Shown piece by piece: positions 28,596-37,385 of a DNA stretch of 64,000 nucleotides. Positions within the stretch are counted from its first letter, which is position 1. Each line of letters opens with the position of its first letter. The notes beneath the pieces were generated by a model. The model had not been told where the DNA came from. It was given only the letters and a program-made list of their open reading frames with translations, and searched no databases. The DNA comes from Lysobacteraceae bacterium (GTDB taxonomy: Bacteria > Pseudomonadota > Gammaproteobacteria > Xanthomonadales > Rhodanobacteraceae): NCBI GenBank assembly GCA_004143945.1, contig SEHB01000002.1:611300-675299 (forward strand). Reading direction: 5' to 3'. The position numbers and the translations under genes are program-made.

Positions 28596-30995
28596 ATGGA
28601 CCTGCACGCCTACCGATTCGCAGACTTCCTGCTCGATCCGGCCAAGCGCATCCTCGCGCGTTACGGCTTGCCGCTGACGCTGCAACCGAAGGCGTTCGAC
28701 GTGATCGTCTACCTCGTCGAGCAACGCGACCGCGCAGTCGGCCGCGACGAGCTGATCGCCGCGGTCTGGGGCAAGGCCGATATCAGCGACAACGCACTCG
28801 GGCAGGTCGTGCTGCAGGCGCGCCGCGCGGTCGACGACAGCGGCGGCGAGCAGCACTTCATCCGCACCGTGCCGCGATTCGGCTATCGCTGGATCGCGCC
28901 AGTCGAGCGGATCGAGTCCGCGCCGACCGAGCCGCCCAGCGTCGATGCGCCGGGGCCGACAGCGCATTCGAGTCCGGCATCGCCGCCCGCCGCGCCGCGC
29001 CGTCCATGGGCATGGGCCGCGCTGGTCGCGATCGTGCTCGCATGCGCCGGCGTGTTCTTCGCGATCGCGGAGCGACCAACGTCGCCGATCGAGCCCGCGT
29101 CGCGCGCACCCGCAGCGGCCGCGCGCGCGGCCGCGCCTGCGACCGCCGCGCTCGTCGTGCTGCCGTTCGTGGTCGACGCGCCGCCCTCGTGGAGCTGGGT
29201 GCGTCTCGGCGCGATGGACTACGCCGTGCAACGCCTGCGCAACAGCGGGCAGCCCGTGGTCCCGAGCGACGAGGTCGTCGGTCTCGCGCAGCGCCACCTC
29301 GATACCCGCGGCGTGCTCGACACGCCGGCGTTGCTGCGCACGATCGGCGCGAGCGAGGCGATCGCGCCGCAGGCGCGCCTGCGCGACGGCCGCTGGTCGG
29401 TGCGACTGGAACTTCGCGAACGCGCACTGGCTGCGGAAGGCGTCGCCGACGACCCGATCGTCGCGACGCGCGAAGCGATCGATCGCCTTGCGCGCATGCT
29501 CGGCCTGCCCGCGGCCGGCCTCGTCGACGCGCCCGACGGCCTCGCCGCGCTGCTGCAACAGGTGCGCGCTGCGATCCTGTCCGAGCAGCTCGACGACGCA
29601 CGCGCGCTGCTGCTCGGCGCGGGCCCGGGCGAGCAGGCGCAGCCGGCCGTGCGCCTGCACCTGGCCGAACTCGATTTCCGCGCGGGTCGGCTCGACGAGG
29701 CCGAGCGCGCACTGCGCGCGCTGTTGCCCGAGACGCGCGAAGGCGATGCGGCGAACCTGCATGCGCGCGTGCTCAACACGCTCGCGAACATCGCCTACCA
29801 GCGGCACGACATCGTGGCGGTCGAGGACTTCTCGCAGCAGGCGCTGCGCTGGCTCGCCGATCGCGACGACAAGGCGGAAACCGGACGCGCGCTGATCGGC
29901 CGCGCCACCGCGCATTCGGCCGCGCATCGCTACGATGACGCGCTGGCCGACTACGCGCAGGCGCGCGTCGTGCTCGAGGCCGCCGGCGATCGCCTCGCGC
30001 TCGCGCGCGTGGATGCCTACCTCGGCTTGCTCGAAGTCAATCGCGACCGCCACGCCGAAGCGGTCCCGTTGCTTGCCGATGCCGCCGCGCGGCTGCAGGC
30101 ATTCGATGCGGTGGTCGAGGAACTGCACGCGCGCGTCGGCCTCGTGCTGGCGCGGCTCGCGTTGCTCGAACCCGCTGCGGCCCTCGTCGAATGCGAACGG
30201 CTCGGTGCGCTCGCCGCGCGCGTGTCCGACCCACGCCGGCGCAGCTACGCCGATCTCGCCTGCGCGGACGCGGAACTTGCCAACGGCCACCTCGCCGCGG
30301 CGTCCACGCTGCTGCGCGGCGTCGACGCTCGCGCGCAGCCCGCGGACGCGACGCTGCTGCAGCAGTCGCGCGTGCAGCGCCATCGCATCGCGGCCGAGCT
30401 CGCGTTCGAGCTCGGGGATGCGCACGCGGCCGCGCGTGAACTCGATGCCGCACTCGCGTTGCCCGATGATTTCGATTCGGACGGAACGCACGCGCGTCTG
30501 CTGCTGCTCGCACTGCGCGCGCAGCTCGCGCTCGGGGACACCGACGGCGCCGCGCGCACGCTTGCCGCCGCGCGTGCATGGGGCGAGCGCCACGCCGATG
30601 ACGACGTGCGCATGCAGGTCGAACTCGCGATCGCAGCGCAGGCGCTCGCGGACGCCGATGCCGTCGAAGCCGACCGCGCGTTCGAGGCCGCGCTCGCGTC
30701 CGCCGACGCGAGCCGCATCCCGGCCAACCTGCTGGTCGCGGCGGTGGCCGCATCCCCGCGGCTGATCGAGGCCGGCCGACTCGACCGCGCCGCGATCGTG
30801 ATCGGCCGCGTAGCGCCATGGGCGTCGCGCCACTACGACGCGGCGCTGCTGCAGCTGCGCCTGTACCGCGCGCTCGGACAACCCGCGCCGTGGCAGGCCG
30901 CGCTCGACCAGGCCAGCGCACTCGCGGGCGAACGCGTGATCCCGCCCGCACTGCGCGTCCCGCCCTCGCCACCCCCCGCAATGCAGCGCCCGTAG
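28596..30995 (+). CDS. CadC/ToxR-like winged-helix regulator with periplasmic TPR-like domain
   Basis: 799 residues. Residues 1-100 are an OmpR-type winged helix (LTLQPKAFDVIVYLVEQRDR ... DNALGQVVLQARRAVDD ... IRTVPRFGYRWIAP) with no receiver domain. A Pro/Ala-rich linker and one membrane helix (about 137-157) follow, then a long Ala/Leu-rich helical region with repeated pairs of helices that reads as TPR-like. The layout is that of one-component membrane-bound activators such as CadC, which bind DNA while sensing outside the membrane. It may control the adjacent transporter; that is inference. The TAG stop lies inside the left arm of a REP-like palindrome. Confidence 0.82.
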   Translation: MDLHAYRFADFLLDPAKRILARYGLPLTLQPKAFDVIVYLVEQRDRAVGRDELIAAVWGKADISDNALGQVVLQARRAVDDSGGEQHFIRTVPRFGYRWIAPVERIESAPTEPPSVDAPGPTAHSSPASPPAAPRRPWAWAALVAIVLACAGVFFAIAERPTSPIEPASRAPAAAARAAAPATAALVVLPFVVDAPPSWSWVRLGAMDYAVQRLRNSGQPVVPSDEVVGLAQRHLDTRGVLDTPALLRTIGASEAIAPQARLRDGRWSVRLELRERALAAEGVADDPIVATREAIDRLARMLGLPAAGLVDAPDGLAALLQQVRAAILSEQLDDARALLLGAGPGEQAQPAVRLHLAELDFRAGRLDEAERALRALLPETREGDAANLHARVLNTLANIAYQRHDIVAVEDFSQQALRWLADRDDKAETGRALIGRATAHSAAHRYDDALADYAQARVVLEAAGDRLALARVDAYLGLLEVNRDRHAEAVPLLADAAARLQAFDAVVEELHARVGLVLARLALLEPAAALVECERLGALAARVSDPRRRSYADLACADAELANGHLAAASTLLRGVDARAQPADATLLQQSRVQRHRIAAELAFELGDAHAAARELDAALALPDDFDSDGTHARLLLLALRAQLALGDTDGAARTLAAARAWGERHADDDVRMQVELAIAAQALADADAVEADRAFEAALASADASRIPANLLVAAVAASPRLIEAGRLDRAAIVIGRVAPWASRHYDAALLQLRLYRALGQPAPWQAALDQASALAGERVIPPALRVPPSPPPAMQRP

Positions 30996-31076
30996 GCTGG
31001 ACGACCGCAGGTCGGCCGGCGCTCTTCGCTCGAATGTTGTCAAAGCGCCGGCCGCGCTGCGCGCGTCCAGCCTACG
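30991..31076. repeat. REP/BIME-like nested inverted repeat
   Basis: Outer arms CGTAGGCTGGACG (30991-31003) and CGTCCAGCCTACG (31064-31076) are perfect reverse complements, as are inner arms GGCCGGCGCT (31014-31023) and AGCGCCGGCC (31044-31053). The stop TAG of the upstream gene is bases 3-5 of the left arm. A related element is at 44347-44433. It may also act as a terminator. The rest of the spacer to 31280 shows no gene. Confidence 0.93.
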
Positions 31077-31280
31077 ACAGCGACCGCCGCGATCGTTGCT
31101 CTTGGATACACGCGCGCATCGATCGATGGGCGCTCGCGCCTTCGGCGCGGCTTCCCGCCTCGCGCCGCCACGCGTCCGGCGTTTGCAAGCGGCGCGCTCA
31201 CGCCGCACGCGCGCAACTGGAATGTGCTTCACGTCCGGTGCGTCCACGCTGCGCACTCCCGCCATCCCGAGGAGTCGCGC

Positions 31281-32486
31281 ATGCAAACCCCCGCAATTCG
31301 CCATCGCACCGGCTGGCGCCGCGCGCCGCTCCTGCTCGCGCTGGTGGTCGCGCCGCTCGTGCACGCAGGAGGGGATTTCGTCGCGACCGGCGACATGGGC
31401 ACGCCGCGCGCACTGTACGGCGTCGCGCCGCTGCAGGACGGACGCGTCCTGTTCGTCGGCGGCATCGCCGACTTCGGCGTGATCCTCGCCGAGGTCGAGG
31501 CTTACGAGCCCTGGACCGGCTCGTTCACTTCGGTCGGATTCGCGCTCGTGCCGCGCATGCGCCCGAGCGTGGTCGCGTTGCAGGATGGGCGCATCCTCAT
31601 CGCGGGCGGTCGCGGCGGCCCGAAAGCCGAAGCGCTCGCGAGCGCCGAACTGTTCGATCCGCCCGCGTTCACGTTCAGCGCGACCGGCAGCCTGACCGAG
31701 CCGCACTACGAGCCCGCCGCGGCGCTGCTCGACGACGGTCGCGTGCTGATCGCGGGCGGCTACGCGGGGCGCGATCCGATCGCGACGGCCGACGTCTACG
31801 ATCCCGCGACCGGCGTGTTCACGCCGACCGGCAACCTCAATGTCGCACGCATCCAGTCCACCGGCGTGACGCGCCTCGCCGACGGCCGCATCCTGATCGT
31901 CGGTGGCTGGGGCGCGAAGCTGCCGCTCGCGAGCGCCGAGATTTACGATCCGGCGACGGGCCAGTTCAGCCTCGCCGGCGAGATGCCCGAAGGCCGCGCG
32001 CTGCACGCGCTCGTGACGCTCGCCGATGGCCGCGTGCTCGTCGTCGGCGGCAGCGGCGAGCCGGGGTCGAACGGCTTTCCGACGTACCACGCGACCGCGC
32101 TGCTCTACGATCCCGCGACCGAAACGTTCGCGCCGACCGGTGACCTTGCCTACCCGCGCGACCAGGCCGCCGCGTCGCTGCTGCCCGATGGTCGCGTGCT
32201 CGTCGCGGGTGGCTCGCGCATCGAAGGCAATCCGGGCAGCGTCGCCGTGCCGATCGCCGAGATCTACGATCCCGCGAGCGGCACCTTCAGCGACGCGGGC
32301 ACGATGCTGACCCCGAGCTACGATGCGCATCCGGCCACGCTCCCCGACGGCAGCATCCTGCTCGCAGGCGGCTGGCAGTTCGCAGGCGACACCGTCGGCG
32401 ACATGCCGGGTGCGGGCGCGGAGCGCTTCGTGCCTAGGCAGGATGACGTGCTCTTCGCGGACGGATTCGACGTGCCGCCGCGCTGA
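31281..32486 (+). CDS. Secreted kelch-repeat protein with C-terminal LFADGFD tag
   Basis: 401 residues with a signal peptide (LLLALVVAPLVHAGG). Six or seven kelch-type blades follow, each with a DGRVL/ILIxGG strand and an AELFDP / AEIYDPATG strand, as in galactose-oxidase-like beta-propellers. No catalytic domain accompanies the propeller, so a binding or scaffold role outside the cell is likely. The protein ends VLFADGFDVPPR, one of the tag family. GAGGAG lies upstream of the ATG at 31281; the frame is open further up without a signal sequence. Confidence 0.82.
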   Translation: MQTPAIRHRTGWRRAPLLLALVVAPLVHAGGDFVATGDMGTPRALYGVAPLQDGRVLFVGGIADFGVILAEVEAYEPWTGSFTSVGFALVPRMRPSVVALQDGRILIAGGRGGPKAEALASAELFDPPAFTFSATGSLTEPHYEPAAALLDDGRVLIAGGYAGRDPIATADVYDPATGVFTPTGNLNVARIQSTGVTRLADGRILIVGGWGAKLPLASAEIYDPATGQFSLAGEMPEGRALHALVTLADGRVLVVGGSGEPGSNGFPTYHATALLYDPATETFAPTGDLAYPRDQAAASLLPDGRVLVAGGSRIEGNPGSVAVPIAEIYDPASGTFSDAGTMLTPSYDAHPATLPDGSILLAGGWQFAGDTVGDMPGAGAERFVPRQDDVLFADGFDVPPR

Positions 32487-32661
32487 GCGGGCGCATCCAG
32501 GAGGTCGGGCGCGCGACGCGATCGCGCGCCGATGCCATACCACGCGGAGTCGCTCCTCCGCGGAAGGCTCCCGGCTGAAGCCCCTCCCGCAGCGGCCTCA
32601 CGAACCGCGCGCCGCCCTGTGGTTCGTGACGGACGCAAGGACCGGCCGCCATAATGCACCG

Positions 32662-34257
32662 ATGACGACCCGTGACTGCGACGCGATCCTGATCGGCGGT
32701 GGCCACAATGGCCTCGTCTGCGCGGCTTACCTCGCGAAGGCGGGGCTCAAGGTGACGGTGCTCGAGCGGCGCGACGTGGTCGGTGGCGCGGCGGTGACCG
32801 AGGAGTTCCATCCGGGCTTCCGGAATTCCGTCGCCGCGTACACGGTGTCGCTGCTGCAACCGAAAGTCATCGCGGATCTCGAGCTCGCTCGGCATGGCCT
32901 GCGCATCGTGCAGCGCAAGCTCAACAACTTCCTGCCGCTGCCGGATGATCGCTACCTCGTCACCGGCGGCGGACGCACCACGGCGGAAGTCGCGAAGTTC
33001 TCGCGCCGCGACGCCGAGCGGCTGCCCGAGTACGAACGCCGGCTCGATGCGATCGCGGATGAGCTGCGCGCGCTCGCGCTGCAGCCGCCGCCGAACCTGA
33101 GCGAGGGCAGCTGGCTCGCCGCACTGCCGGAGCTGCTGCGCGCGGGCAGGCTCGGCAAGCGCGTGAATGCGCTCGGCGCGACGCTGCGCACGGACCTGCT
33201 CGACCTGTTCGCGATTTCCGCGGCCGAATACCTCGAGCGCTTCTTCGAGAGCGATCCGATCAAGGCCGTGCTCGGCTTCGACGGCGTGGTCGGCAACTAC
33301 GCGAGCCCGTACACGCCCGGCAGCGCCTACGTATTGCTGCACCACGTGTTCGGCGAGGTCAACGGGATCAAGGGTGCCTGGGGCCATGCGGTCGGCGGCA
33401 TGGGCGCGATCACGCAGGCGATGGCGAAGTCCGCGGCCGCCGCCGGCGTCGAGATCCGCGTCGGCGCCGGCGTGCGCGAGGTCATCGTCGAACGCGGCAA
33501 GGCGGTCGGCGTCGTCACCGACAAGGGCGAGACGCTGCGCGCACGCTGCGTCGTCGCGAACGTCAATCCGAAACTGCTCTACGAGCGCCTGCTCGATCCG
33601 GGCGCGGTGCCGGCACCGACGCGCGAGCGCATGGCGAACTGGCGCTGCGGCTCGGGTACGTTCCGCATGAACGTCGCGCTGTCGGAGTTGCCGCGTTTTC
33701 GCGCGTTGCCCGAGGCCGGCGACCATCTCACCGCGGGCATCATCCTCGCGCCGAGCCTCGACTACATGGACCGCGCGTATCTCGATGCGCGCGCGCAGGG
33801 CTGGTCGAAGGAACCGATCGTCGAATTGCTGATCCCCTCGACGCTCGACGATTCGCTCGCGCCGCCGGGGCAGCATGTCGCAAGCCTGTTCTGCCAGCAT
33901 GTCGCGCCGGTGCTGCCGGACGGGAAATCCTGGGACGACCATCGCGGCGAAGTCGCCGATCTCATGATCGACACGGTCGACCGCTGGGCGCCGGGCTTCA
34001 GGGCCTCGGTACTCGGTCGCCAGATCAAGTCGCCGCTCGACCTCGAGCGCGACTTCGGTTTGCTCGGCGGCGACATCTTCCACGGCGCCTTGAGCCTCAA
34101 CCAGCTCTTCAGCGCACGCCCGATGCTCGGACAGGCCGACTACCGCGGCGCGATTCCCGGCCTCTACCTCTGCGGTGCCGGAACCCACCCGGGCGGTGGC
34201 GTCACCGGCGCCCCCGGCCACAACGCCGCGCGCCGCATCCTCGCCGACCTTCGCTGA
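32662..34257 (+). CDS. FAD-dependent oxidoreductase, phytoene desaturase/PYROXD2-like
   Basis: 531 residues. The N-terminal dinucleotide fold DAILIGGGHNGLVCAAYLAK continues to VTVLERRDVVGGAAVTEE, the classic beta-alpha-beta plus GG motif of the phytoene-desaturase/NAD(P)-FAD family. The C-terminal GLYLCGAGTHPGGGVTGAPG is the matching FAD-contact block. The PYROXD2/COG1233 branch fits best by eye; the substrate is unknown and no carotenoid genes are nearby. The start ATG at 32662 sits after repeat-like DNA and directly before the FAD fold. Confidence 0.87.
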   Translation: MTTRDCDAILIGGGHNGLVCAAYLAKAGLKVTVLERRDVVGGAAVTEEFHPGFRNSVAAYTVSLLQPKVIADLELARHGLRIVQRKLNNFLPLPDDRYLVTGGGRTTAEVAKFSRRDAERLPEYERRLDAIADELRALALQPPPNLSEGSWLAALPELLRAGRLGKRVNALGATLRTDLLDLFAISAAEYLERFFESDPIKAVLGFDGVVGNYASPYTPGSAYVLLHHVFGEVNGIKGAWGHAVGGMGAITQAMAKSAAAAGVEIRVGAGVREVIVERGKAVGVVTDKGETLRARCVVANVNPKLLYERLLDPGAVPAPTRERMANWRCGSGTFRMNVALSELPRFRALPEAGDHLTAGIILAPSLDYMDRAYLDARAQGWSKEPIVELLIPSTLDDSLAPPGQHVASLFCQHVAPVLPDGKSWDDHRGEVADLMIDTVDRWAPGFRASVLGRQIKSPLDLERDFGLLGGDIFHGALSLNQLFSARPMLGQADYRGAIPGLYLCGAGTHPGGGVTGAPGHNAARRILADLR

Positions 34258-34299
34258 AGTGCATCCAGCGACGGGTCCGGCAACGCGTACTCAAGGATG

Positions 34300-34382
34300 A
34301 AACACGGAGCACACCGAGCACGCGGAGGAAAAGCGTCCTGATCAGTCGGCCCTTCTCGGTGTGCTCAGTGTGCTCCGTGTTT
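34300..34382. terminator. Large imperfect inverted repeat between convergent genes
   Basis: AAACACGGAGCACACCGAGCAC at the left is nearly the reverse complement of GTGCTCAGTGTGCTCCGTGTTT at the right, with about 40 bases between. The tracts read AAA outside left and TTT outside right. It sits between the oxidoreductase gene (plus) and the 54-residue gene (minus), so it could terminate both. CACGGAG/CACAC units are also a dispersed repeat type in related bacteria. Confidence 0.55.
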
Positions 34383-34396
34383 GAATCTTCCTGCTT

Positions 34397-34561
34397 TCAG
34401 TCCTGGACATCCGACGGAACCGGCGCCTGAGGCAGCGGGTTCGCGTCGGGGGACGTGCCGTCTTCCTTCGCGCGCTGCTTCTTCAGCCGCTTTTCGTCCT
34501 GCTGCTTCTTTTTCGCGAGTTCGCGCTGGCGCTTCTCGTAGCCGTAATTCGGCTTGGCCAT
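34397..34561 (-). CDS. 54-residue conserved basic protein
   Basis: Frame begins MAKPNYGYEKRQRELAKKKQ and continues Lys/Arg-rich, ending PVPSDVQD. I recall short proteins starting MAKPNYGYEKRQRE as widespread in beta- and gammaproteobacteria without a known role. AGGAGG lies four to five bases before the ATG on the minus strand, which decides the start. It is probably cytoplasmic, helical and nucleic-acid or ribosome associated given its charge, but that is a guess. It lies just past the csp terminator. Confidence 0.78.
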   Translation of the reverse strand: MAKPNYGYEKRQRELAKKKQQDEKRLKKQRAKEDGTSPDANPLPQAPVPSDVQD

Positions 34562-34584
34562 CGATTCCTCCTGGTTCCGGAAAC

Positions 34585-34612
34585 AAAAAACCCCGGGCCT
34601 TGCAGCCCGGGG
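34585..34612 (-). terminator. Rho-independent terminator after csp
   Basis: A perfect 8-bp stem (CCCCGGGC / GCCCGGGG) with a six-base loop is followed on the minus strand by six T. It stands 27 bases after the cold-shock gene stop. Confidence 0.93.
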
Positions 34613-34639
34613 TCGATATCGTGACGCGGGCCCAGCGAC

Positions 34640-34849
34640 TTACGCCGGCTGCACCTGGTCAGCCTGCATGCCCTTCTGGCCCTGCACGGCGACGAAGGTC
34701 ACGCGCTGGCCTTCGGCCAGGCTCTTGAAGCCCGAACCCTGGATCGAACGGAAATGCACGAACAGATCCGGGCCGCTTTCCGGCGTGATGAAGCCGAAAC
34801 CCTTCGCATCATTGAACCACTTGACCGTACCGCTCTGGCGATTCGCCAT
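34640..34849 (-). CDS. Cold-shock domain protein (CspA family)
   Basis: 69 residues, the usual CspA length. The RNA-binding motifs RNP1 (KGFGFI) and RNP2 (LFVHF) are both present after [10 protein letters not shown]. It is an RNA chaperone of the OB fold. GAGGAG lies about nine bases before the ATG. About 220 bases separate it from dnaG; a long untranslated leader, common for csp genes, could lie here, but I could not confirm a cold box. Confidence 0.95.
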   Translation of the reverse strand: MANRQSGTVKWFNDAKGFGFITPESGPDLFVHFRSIQGSGFKSLAEGQRVTFVAVQGQKGMQADQVQPA

Positions 34850-35070
34850 GACTTTGACTCCTCAAACAACTTTTGATGGGACTTCGCGAGGCGGGCACAT
34901 CCCGCTTCGAGACTGTAGTTGGCAAGGAGAAAGCGAGGTGAGGCGGTGGCGTGGTGACGGATCACCGCGCCAGGTCACGGTTCACAGTGACCTTGGCAAG
35001 CAACAGTGCCGCGCACGATACAGGTTTCGCCGGAGAAAAGCGACGGTCAAGCTGAACATTGTGGATTCGT

Positions 35071-36888
35071 TCAGTTTCGGCCCGCGGTCCGTTCCGCGAG
35101 CAGCCCGCGCAGGCGGTCCTTGCCGGTCTCGTCGAGCTCGCCGGCCGCCTGCGCACGCAGCAGGTCGTCGATGCGCTGCTGCAGGGTCTGGCGCTCGAGC
35201 TGGCGCAGCGCATCGAGGAATTCGGTGCGGGCTTCCTGCTCGCCGCCCGGGAAATCGGCGACCGCGAGTTTCTGCAGCGCGCGGGCTTCCTCGCGTGCCG
35301 CGAAGTGCTCGAGCAGCGCGCCGGTGGTGAGGCCGGGCCGCTCGCGGCCCAGGCCGATCAGCTCGACCAGCAGCGGCACGCCGGGCTGGCGCAGCTCGGC
35401 GAATGTCCACGGCGGTTCGATGTCGGCCGCGAGCGCCGGCCGCTGCACCAGCAGCGTGATCGCGGCGCGCACGAGCGAGCGTTGCGCTGGCGCGCGGTTG
35501 GGACGCGGCCGCGCGGCCGCGTCGACCGGGGGCGCCGCGACCTGGACGCGCACGCCGGTCGCGCTGTCGAGTTCGGCCAGCATGAGGTCGCGGAACGCGC
35601 CGTCGGGCACCTGCGCCAGCAGCGGGCGCGCGCGCTCGGCGACACGTGCGCGCCCCTCGATCGACTGCAGGTTCACGTCCTTGCGAAGTTCGGCGAAGAA
35701 GAATTCGCCGAGCGGCGTCGCCTGCGCGAGCCGCTGCTCGAATCCCGCGCTGCCTTCGCTGCGCACGATCGAGTCGGGATCCTCGCCGTCCGGCAGGAAC
35801 AGGAACAACGCCTGGCGTCCATCGCGCATGCGCGGCAGCACGGATTCGACCGCGCGCCACGCCGCCTGCCGGCCCGCGCGGTCGCCATCGAAACAGAAGT
35901 AGACATCGGCCGACTGGCGGAACAGGATTTCGGCGTGATCGCGCGTGGTCGCGGTGCCGAGCGTCGCGACCGCCTGCGGCAGCCCGAACTGGTGCAGGCT
36001 GATCACGTCCATGTAGCCCTCGACGACGATCAGTCGCGGAATCTTCGCGTGCGCCTCGCGCACCTGCCACAACCCGAACAGTTCGCGCCCTTTGTGGAAC
36101 AGCGGCGTCTCGGGTGAGTTCAGGTACTTCGGGCCTTCACTTGTGCGCGCGTCCTGCGCGCGAGGATCAAGAACCGGCGATCCCTCGCCGGACTCTTCAA
36201 GTGAAGCAGGGCCCGTCCCGGGTTTCGGTGACGTCAAGATCCTGCCGCCGAAGGCGATCGTGCGCCCGCGCCGGTCGAGGATCGGGAACATCACGCGGTT
36301 GCGGAAGCGGTCGTACTTGCTGCCGCGCTCGCCGCTGGTCAGCATGCCGGCCTTCTCGAGCAGCGCGATGCGCGCGGCGCTGGTGCCGAGCGCGTTCTTC
36401 AATGCGTCCCAGGCGTCGGGCGCGTAGCCGAGGTTGAAGCGCGCGAGGATCGCATCGTCGAGGCCGCGCTCGGCGAAGTACGCACGCGCGACCGAGCTCG
36501 CCTCGAGCTGGCGCCGGAAGAACGCGGCCGAGGCGTCGAGCAGGTTGTAGAGGTCGCCCGCGTCCTCGCGCGGCGCTTGGCGTCCGCCTTCGTAGGGCAC
36601 CTCGAGGCCCGCGCGGTGCGCGAGTTCCTCGACCGCATCGGGGAATTCGAGGCGGTCGTAGTTCATGAGGAAACCGATCGCGCTGCCGTGCGCGCCGCAA
36701 CCGAAGCAGTGGTAGAACTGCTTGGCCGGGCTCACCGTGAACGACGGCGAGCGCTCGTCGTGGAACGGGCAGCGCGCCGACCAGTCGCGTCCCGCCTTCT
36801 TCAGCGGCACGCGCTCCTGGATCACGTCGACGATGTCGACGCGTGCGAGCAGGTCGTCGATGAAGCGTTCGGGGATGCGGCCGGCCAT
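35071..36888 (-). CDS. dnaG: DNA primase, with in-frame palindromic-element insert
   Basis: 605 residues. The CHC2 zinc finger (Cys40, His43, Cys61, Cys64) begins the protein. The TOPRIM domain follows (IVVEGYMDVISLHQ with its Glu; FDGDRAGRQAAWR with the Asp pair), then the C-terminal DnaB-interacting region. It makes RNA primers for replication. Between IAFGGRIL and PKYLNSPETPLFHKG, where relatives have only a few residues, there are about 33 extra residues (219-251) encoded by the palindromic element at 36131-36213. The frame is intact, so the primase is probably functional with a surface loop. The ATG lies two bases after the hicA stop. Confidence 0.93.
   Translation of the reverse strand: MAGRIPERFIDDLLARVDIVDVIQERVPLKKAGRDWSARCPFHDERSPSFTVSPAKQFYHCFGCGAHGSAIGFLMNYDRLEFPDAVEELAHRAGLEVPYEGGRQAPREDAGDLYNLLDASAAFFRRQLEASSVARAYFAERGLDDAILARFNLGYAPDAWDALKNALGTSAARIALLEKAGMLTSGERGSKYDRFRNRVMFPILDRRGRTIAFGGRILTSPKPGTGPASLEESGEGSPVLDPRAQDARTSEGPKYLNSPETPLFHKGRELFGLWQVREAHAKIPRLIVVEGYMDVISLHQFGLPQAVATLGTATTRDHAEILFRQSADVYFCFDGDRAGRQAAWRAVESVLPRMRDGRQALFLFLPDGEDPDSIVRSEGSAGFEQRLAQATPLGEFFFAELRKDVNLQSIEGRARVAERARPLLAQVPDGAFRDLMLAELDSATGVRVQVAAPPVDAAARPRPNRAPAQRSLVRAAITLLVQRPALAADIEPPWTFAELRQPGVPLLVELIGLGRERPGLTTGALLEHFAAREEARALQKLAVADFPGGEQEARTEFLDALRQLERQTLQQRIDDLLRAQAAGELDETGKDRLRGLLAERTAGRN
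36131..36213. repeat. Nested palindromic element inside dnaG
   Basis: Outer arms CTTCACTTG (36135-36143) and CAAGTGAAG (36198-36206) are perfect reverse complements and extend imperfectly through GGGCC / GGGCCC. Inside are two hairpins: CGCGCG-TCCTG-CGCGCG and CCGGCG-ATCCCT-CGCCGG. The element adds about 33 codons to dnaG in frame, like the protein-coding palindromic elements described in Rickettsia. I saw no second full copy in this window. Confidence 0.85.
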
Positions 36889-36890
36889 GG

Positions 36891-37115
36891 TCAGGCGTCG
36901 AGGAATGCATCAGGCTCGATGCCGGCCTGGCGCAGTATCGCGCGCAACGTGCCTTCGGGCAGGTCGCCAGGATGGTTGGGCAACGTGGTGTAACGGCCGT
37001 TGCGGGGATTGAACCAGATTTCGTGCGAACCCGCGGCCTGGCGGTCGAATGCGAAGCCGAGCGCCTTCAAGCGGCGGGCGACGTCGCGATAGCGGAAGCC
37101 GGCCAGTCGCCCCAC
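36891..37115 (-). CDS. hicA: HicA-family mRNA interferase toxin
   Basis: 74 residues of the HicA/YcfA double-stranded RNA-binding-like fold. GFRYRDVARRLKALGF is the N-terminal block, and AGSHEIWF carries the catalytic histidine; LPNHPGDLPEGTLRAILRQAGI completes the family pattern. HicA cleaves mRNA and tmRNA when not held by HicB. It lies four bases after hicB and two bases before the dnaG start, so toxin and primase appear to share a transcript and perhaps translational coupling. Confidence 0.88.
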   Translation of the reverse strand: MGRLAGFRYRDVARRLKALGFAFDRQAAGSHEIWFNPRNGRYTTLPNHPGDLPEGTLRAILRQAGIEPDAFLDA

Positions 37116-37119
37116 CGCA

Positions 37120-37350
37120 TCAACCGAGGATCAGCGGATAGTCGAACGATTCCGCAGTCGGCACGAGGCCAGGAGCCTGTGCATCATGTCCACCGCGTGC
37201 CTCGATCAGCTTGCGCGCGACATCGCGCGCGATCTCCAGCGTTTCGGTGATGGTCCGACCCTGCGCGACCAGGCCAGGCACCTCGTCGCTGGTGGCGAGG
37301 TACACGCCTTCCGGCAGCTTCTCGATATGCAGGTTGACGACATGTTCCAT
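37120..37350 (-). CDS. hicB: HicB-family antitoxin
   Basis: 76 residues with the HicB/UPF0150 partial RNase H fold: NLHIEKLPEGVYLATSDEVPGLVAQG then TITETLEIARDVARKLIEA. There is no C-terminal helix-turn-helix or ribbon-helix-helix DNA-binding segment, so this short HicB may neutralise the toxin but not repress a promoter by itself. The start ATG at 37350 has GAGAGG upstream; the frame extends to 37389 with unrelated residues. Order is antitoxin then toxin, inside the rpsU-yqeY-dnaG operon. Confidence 0.85.
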   Translation of the reverse strand: MEHVVNLHIEKLPEGVYLATSDEVPGLVAQGRTITETLEIARDVARKLIEARGGHDAQAPGLVPTAESFDYPLILG

Positions 37351-37385
37351 CGGATGGCCTCTCGCGCTCTCCCAGCTTAGCAGCC

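Noticed and set aside
28488..32543. 1351-codon open frame on the minus strand
   Set aside because: It spans the opposite strand of two well-supported genes and a spacer containing a palindromic repeat; no recognisable sequence.
34850..35070. Possible separate gene between csp and dnaG
   Set aside because: No frame with start signal; better explained as the csp promoter and leader.
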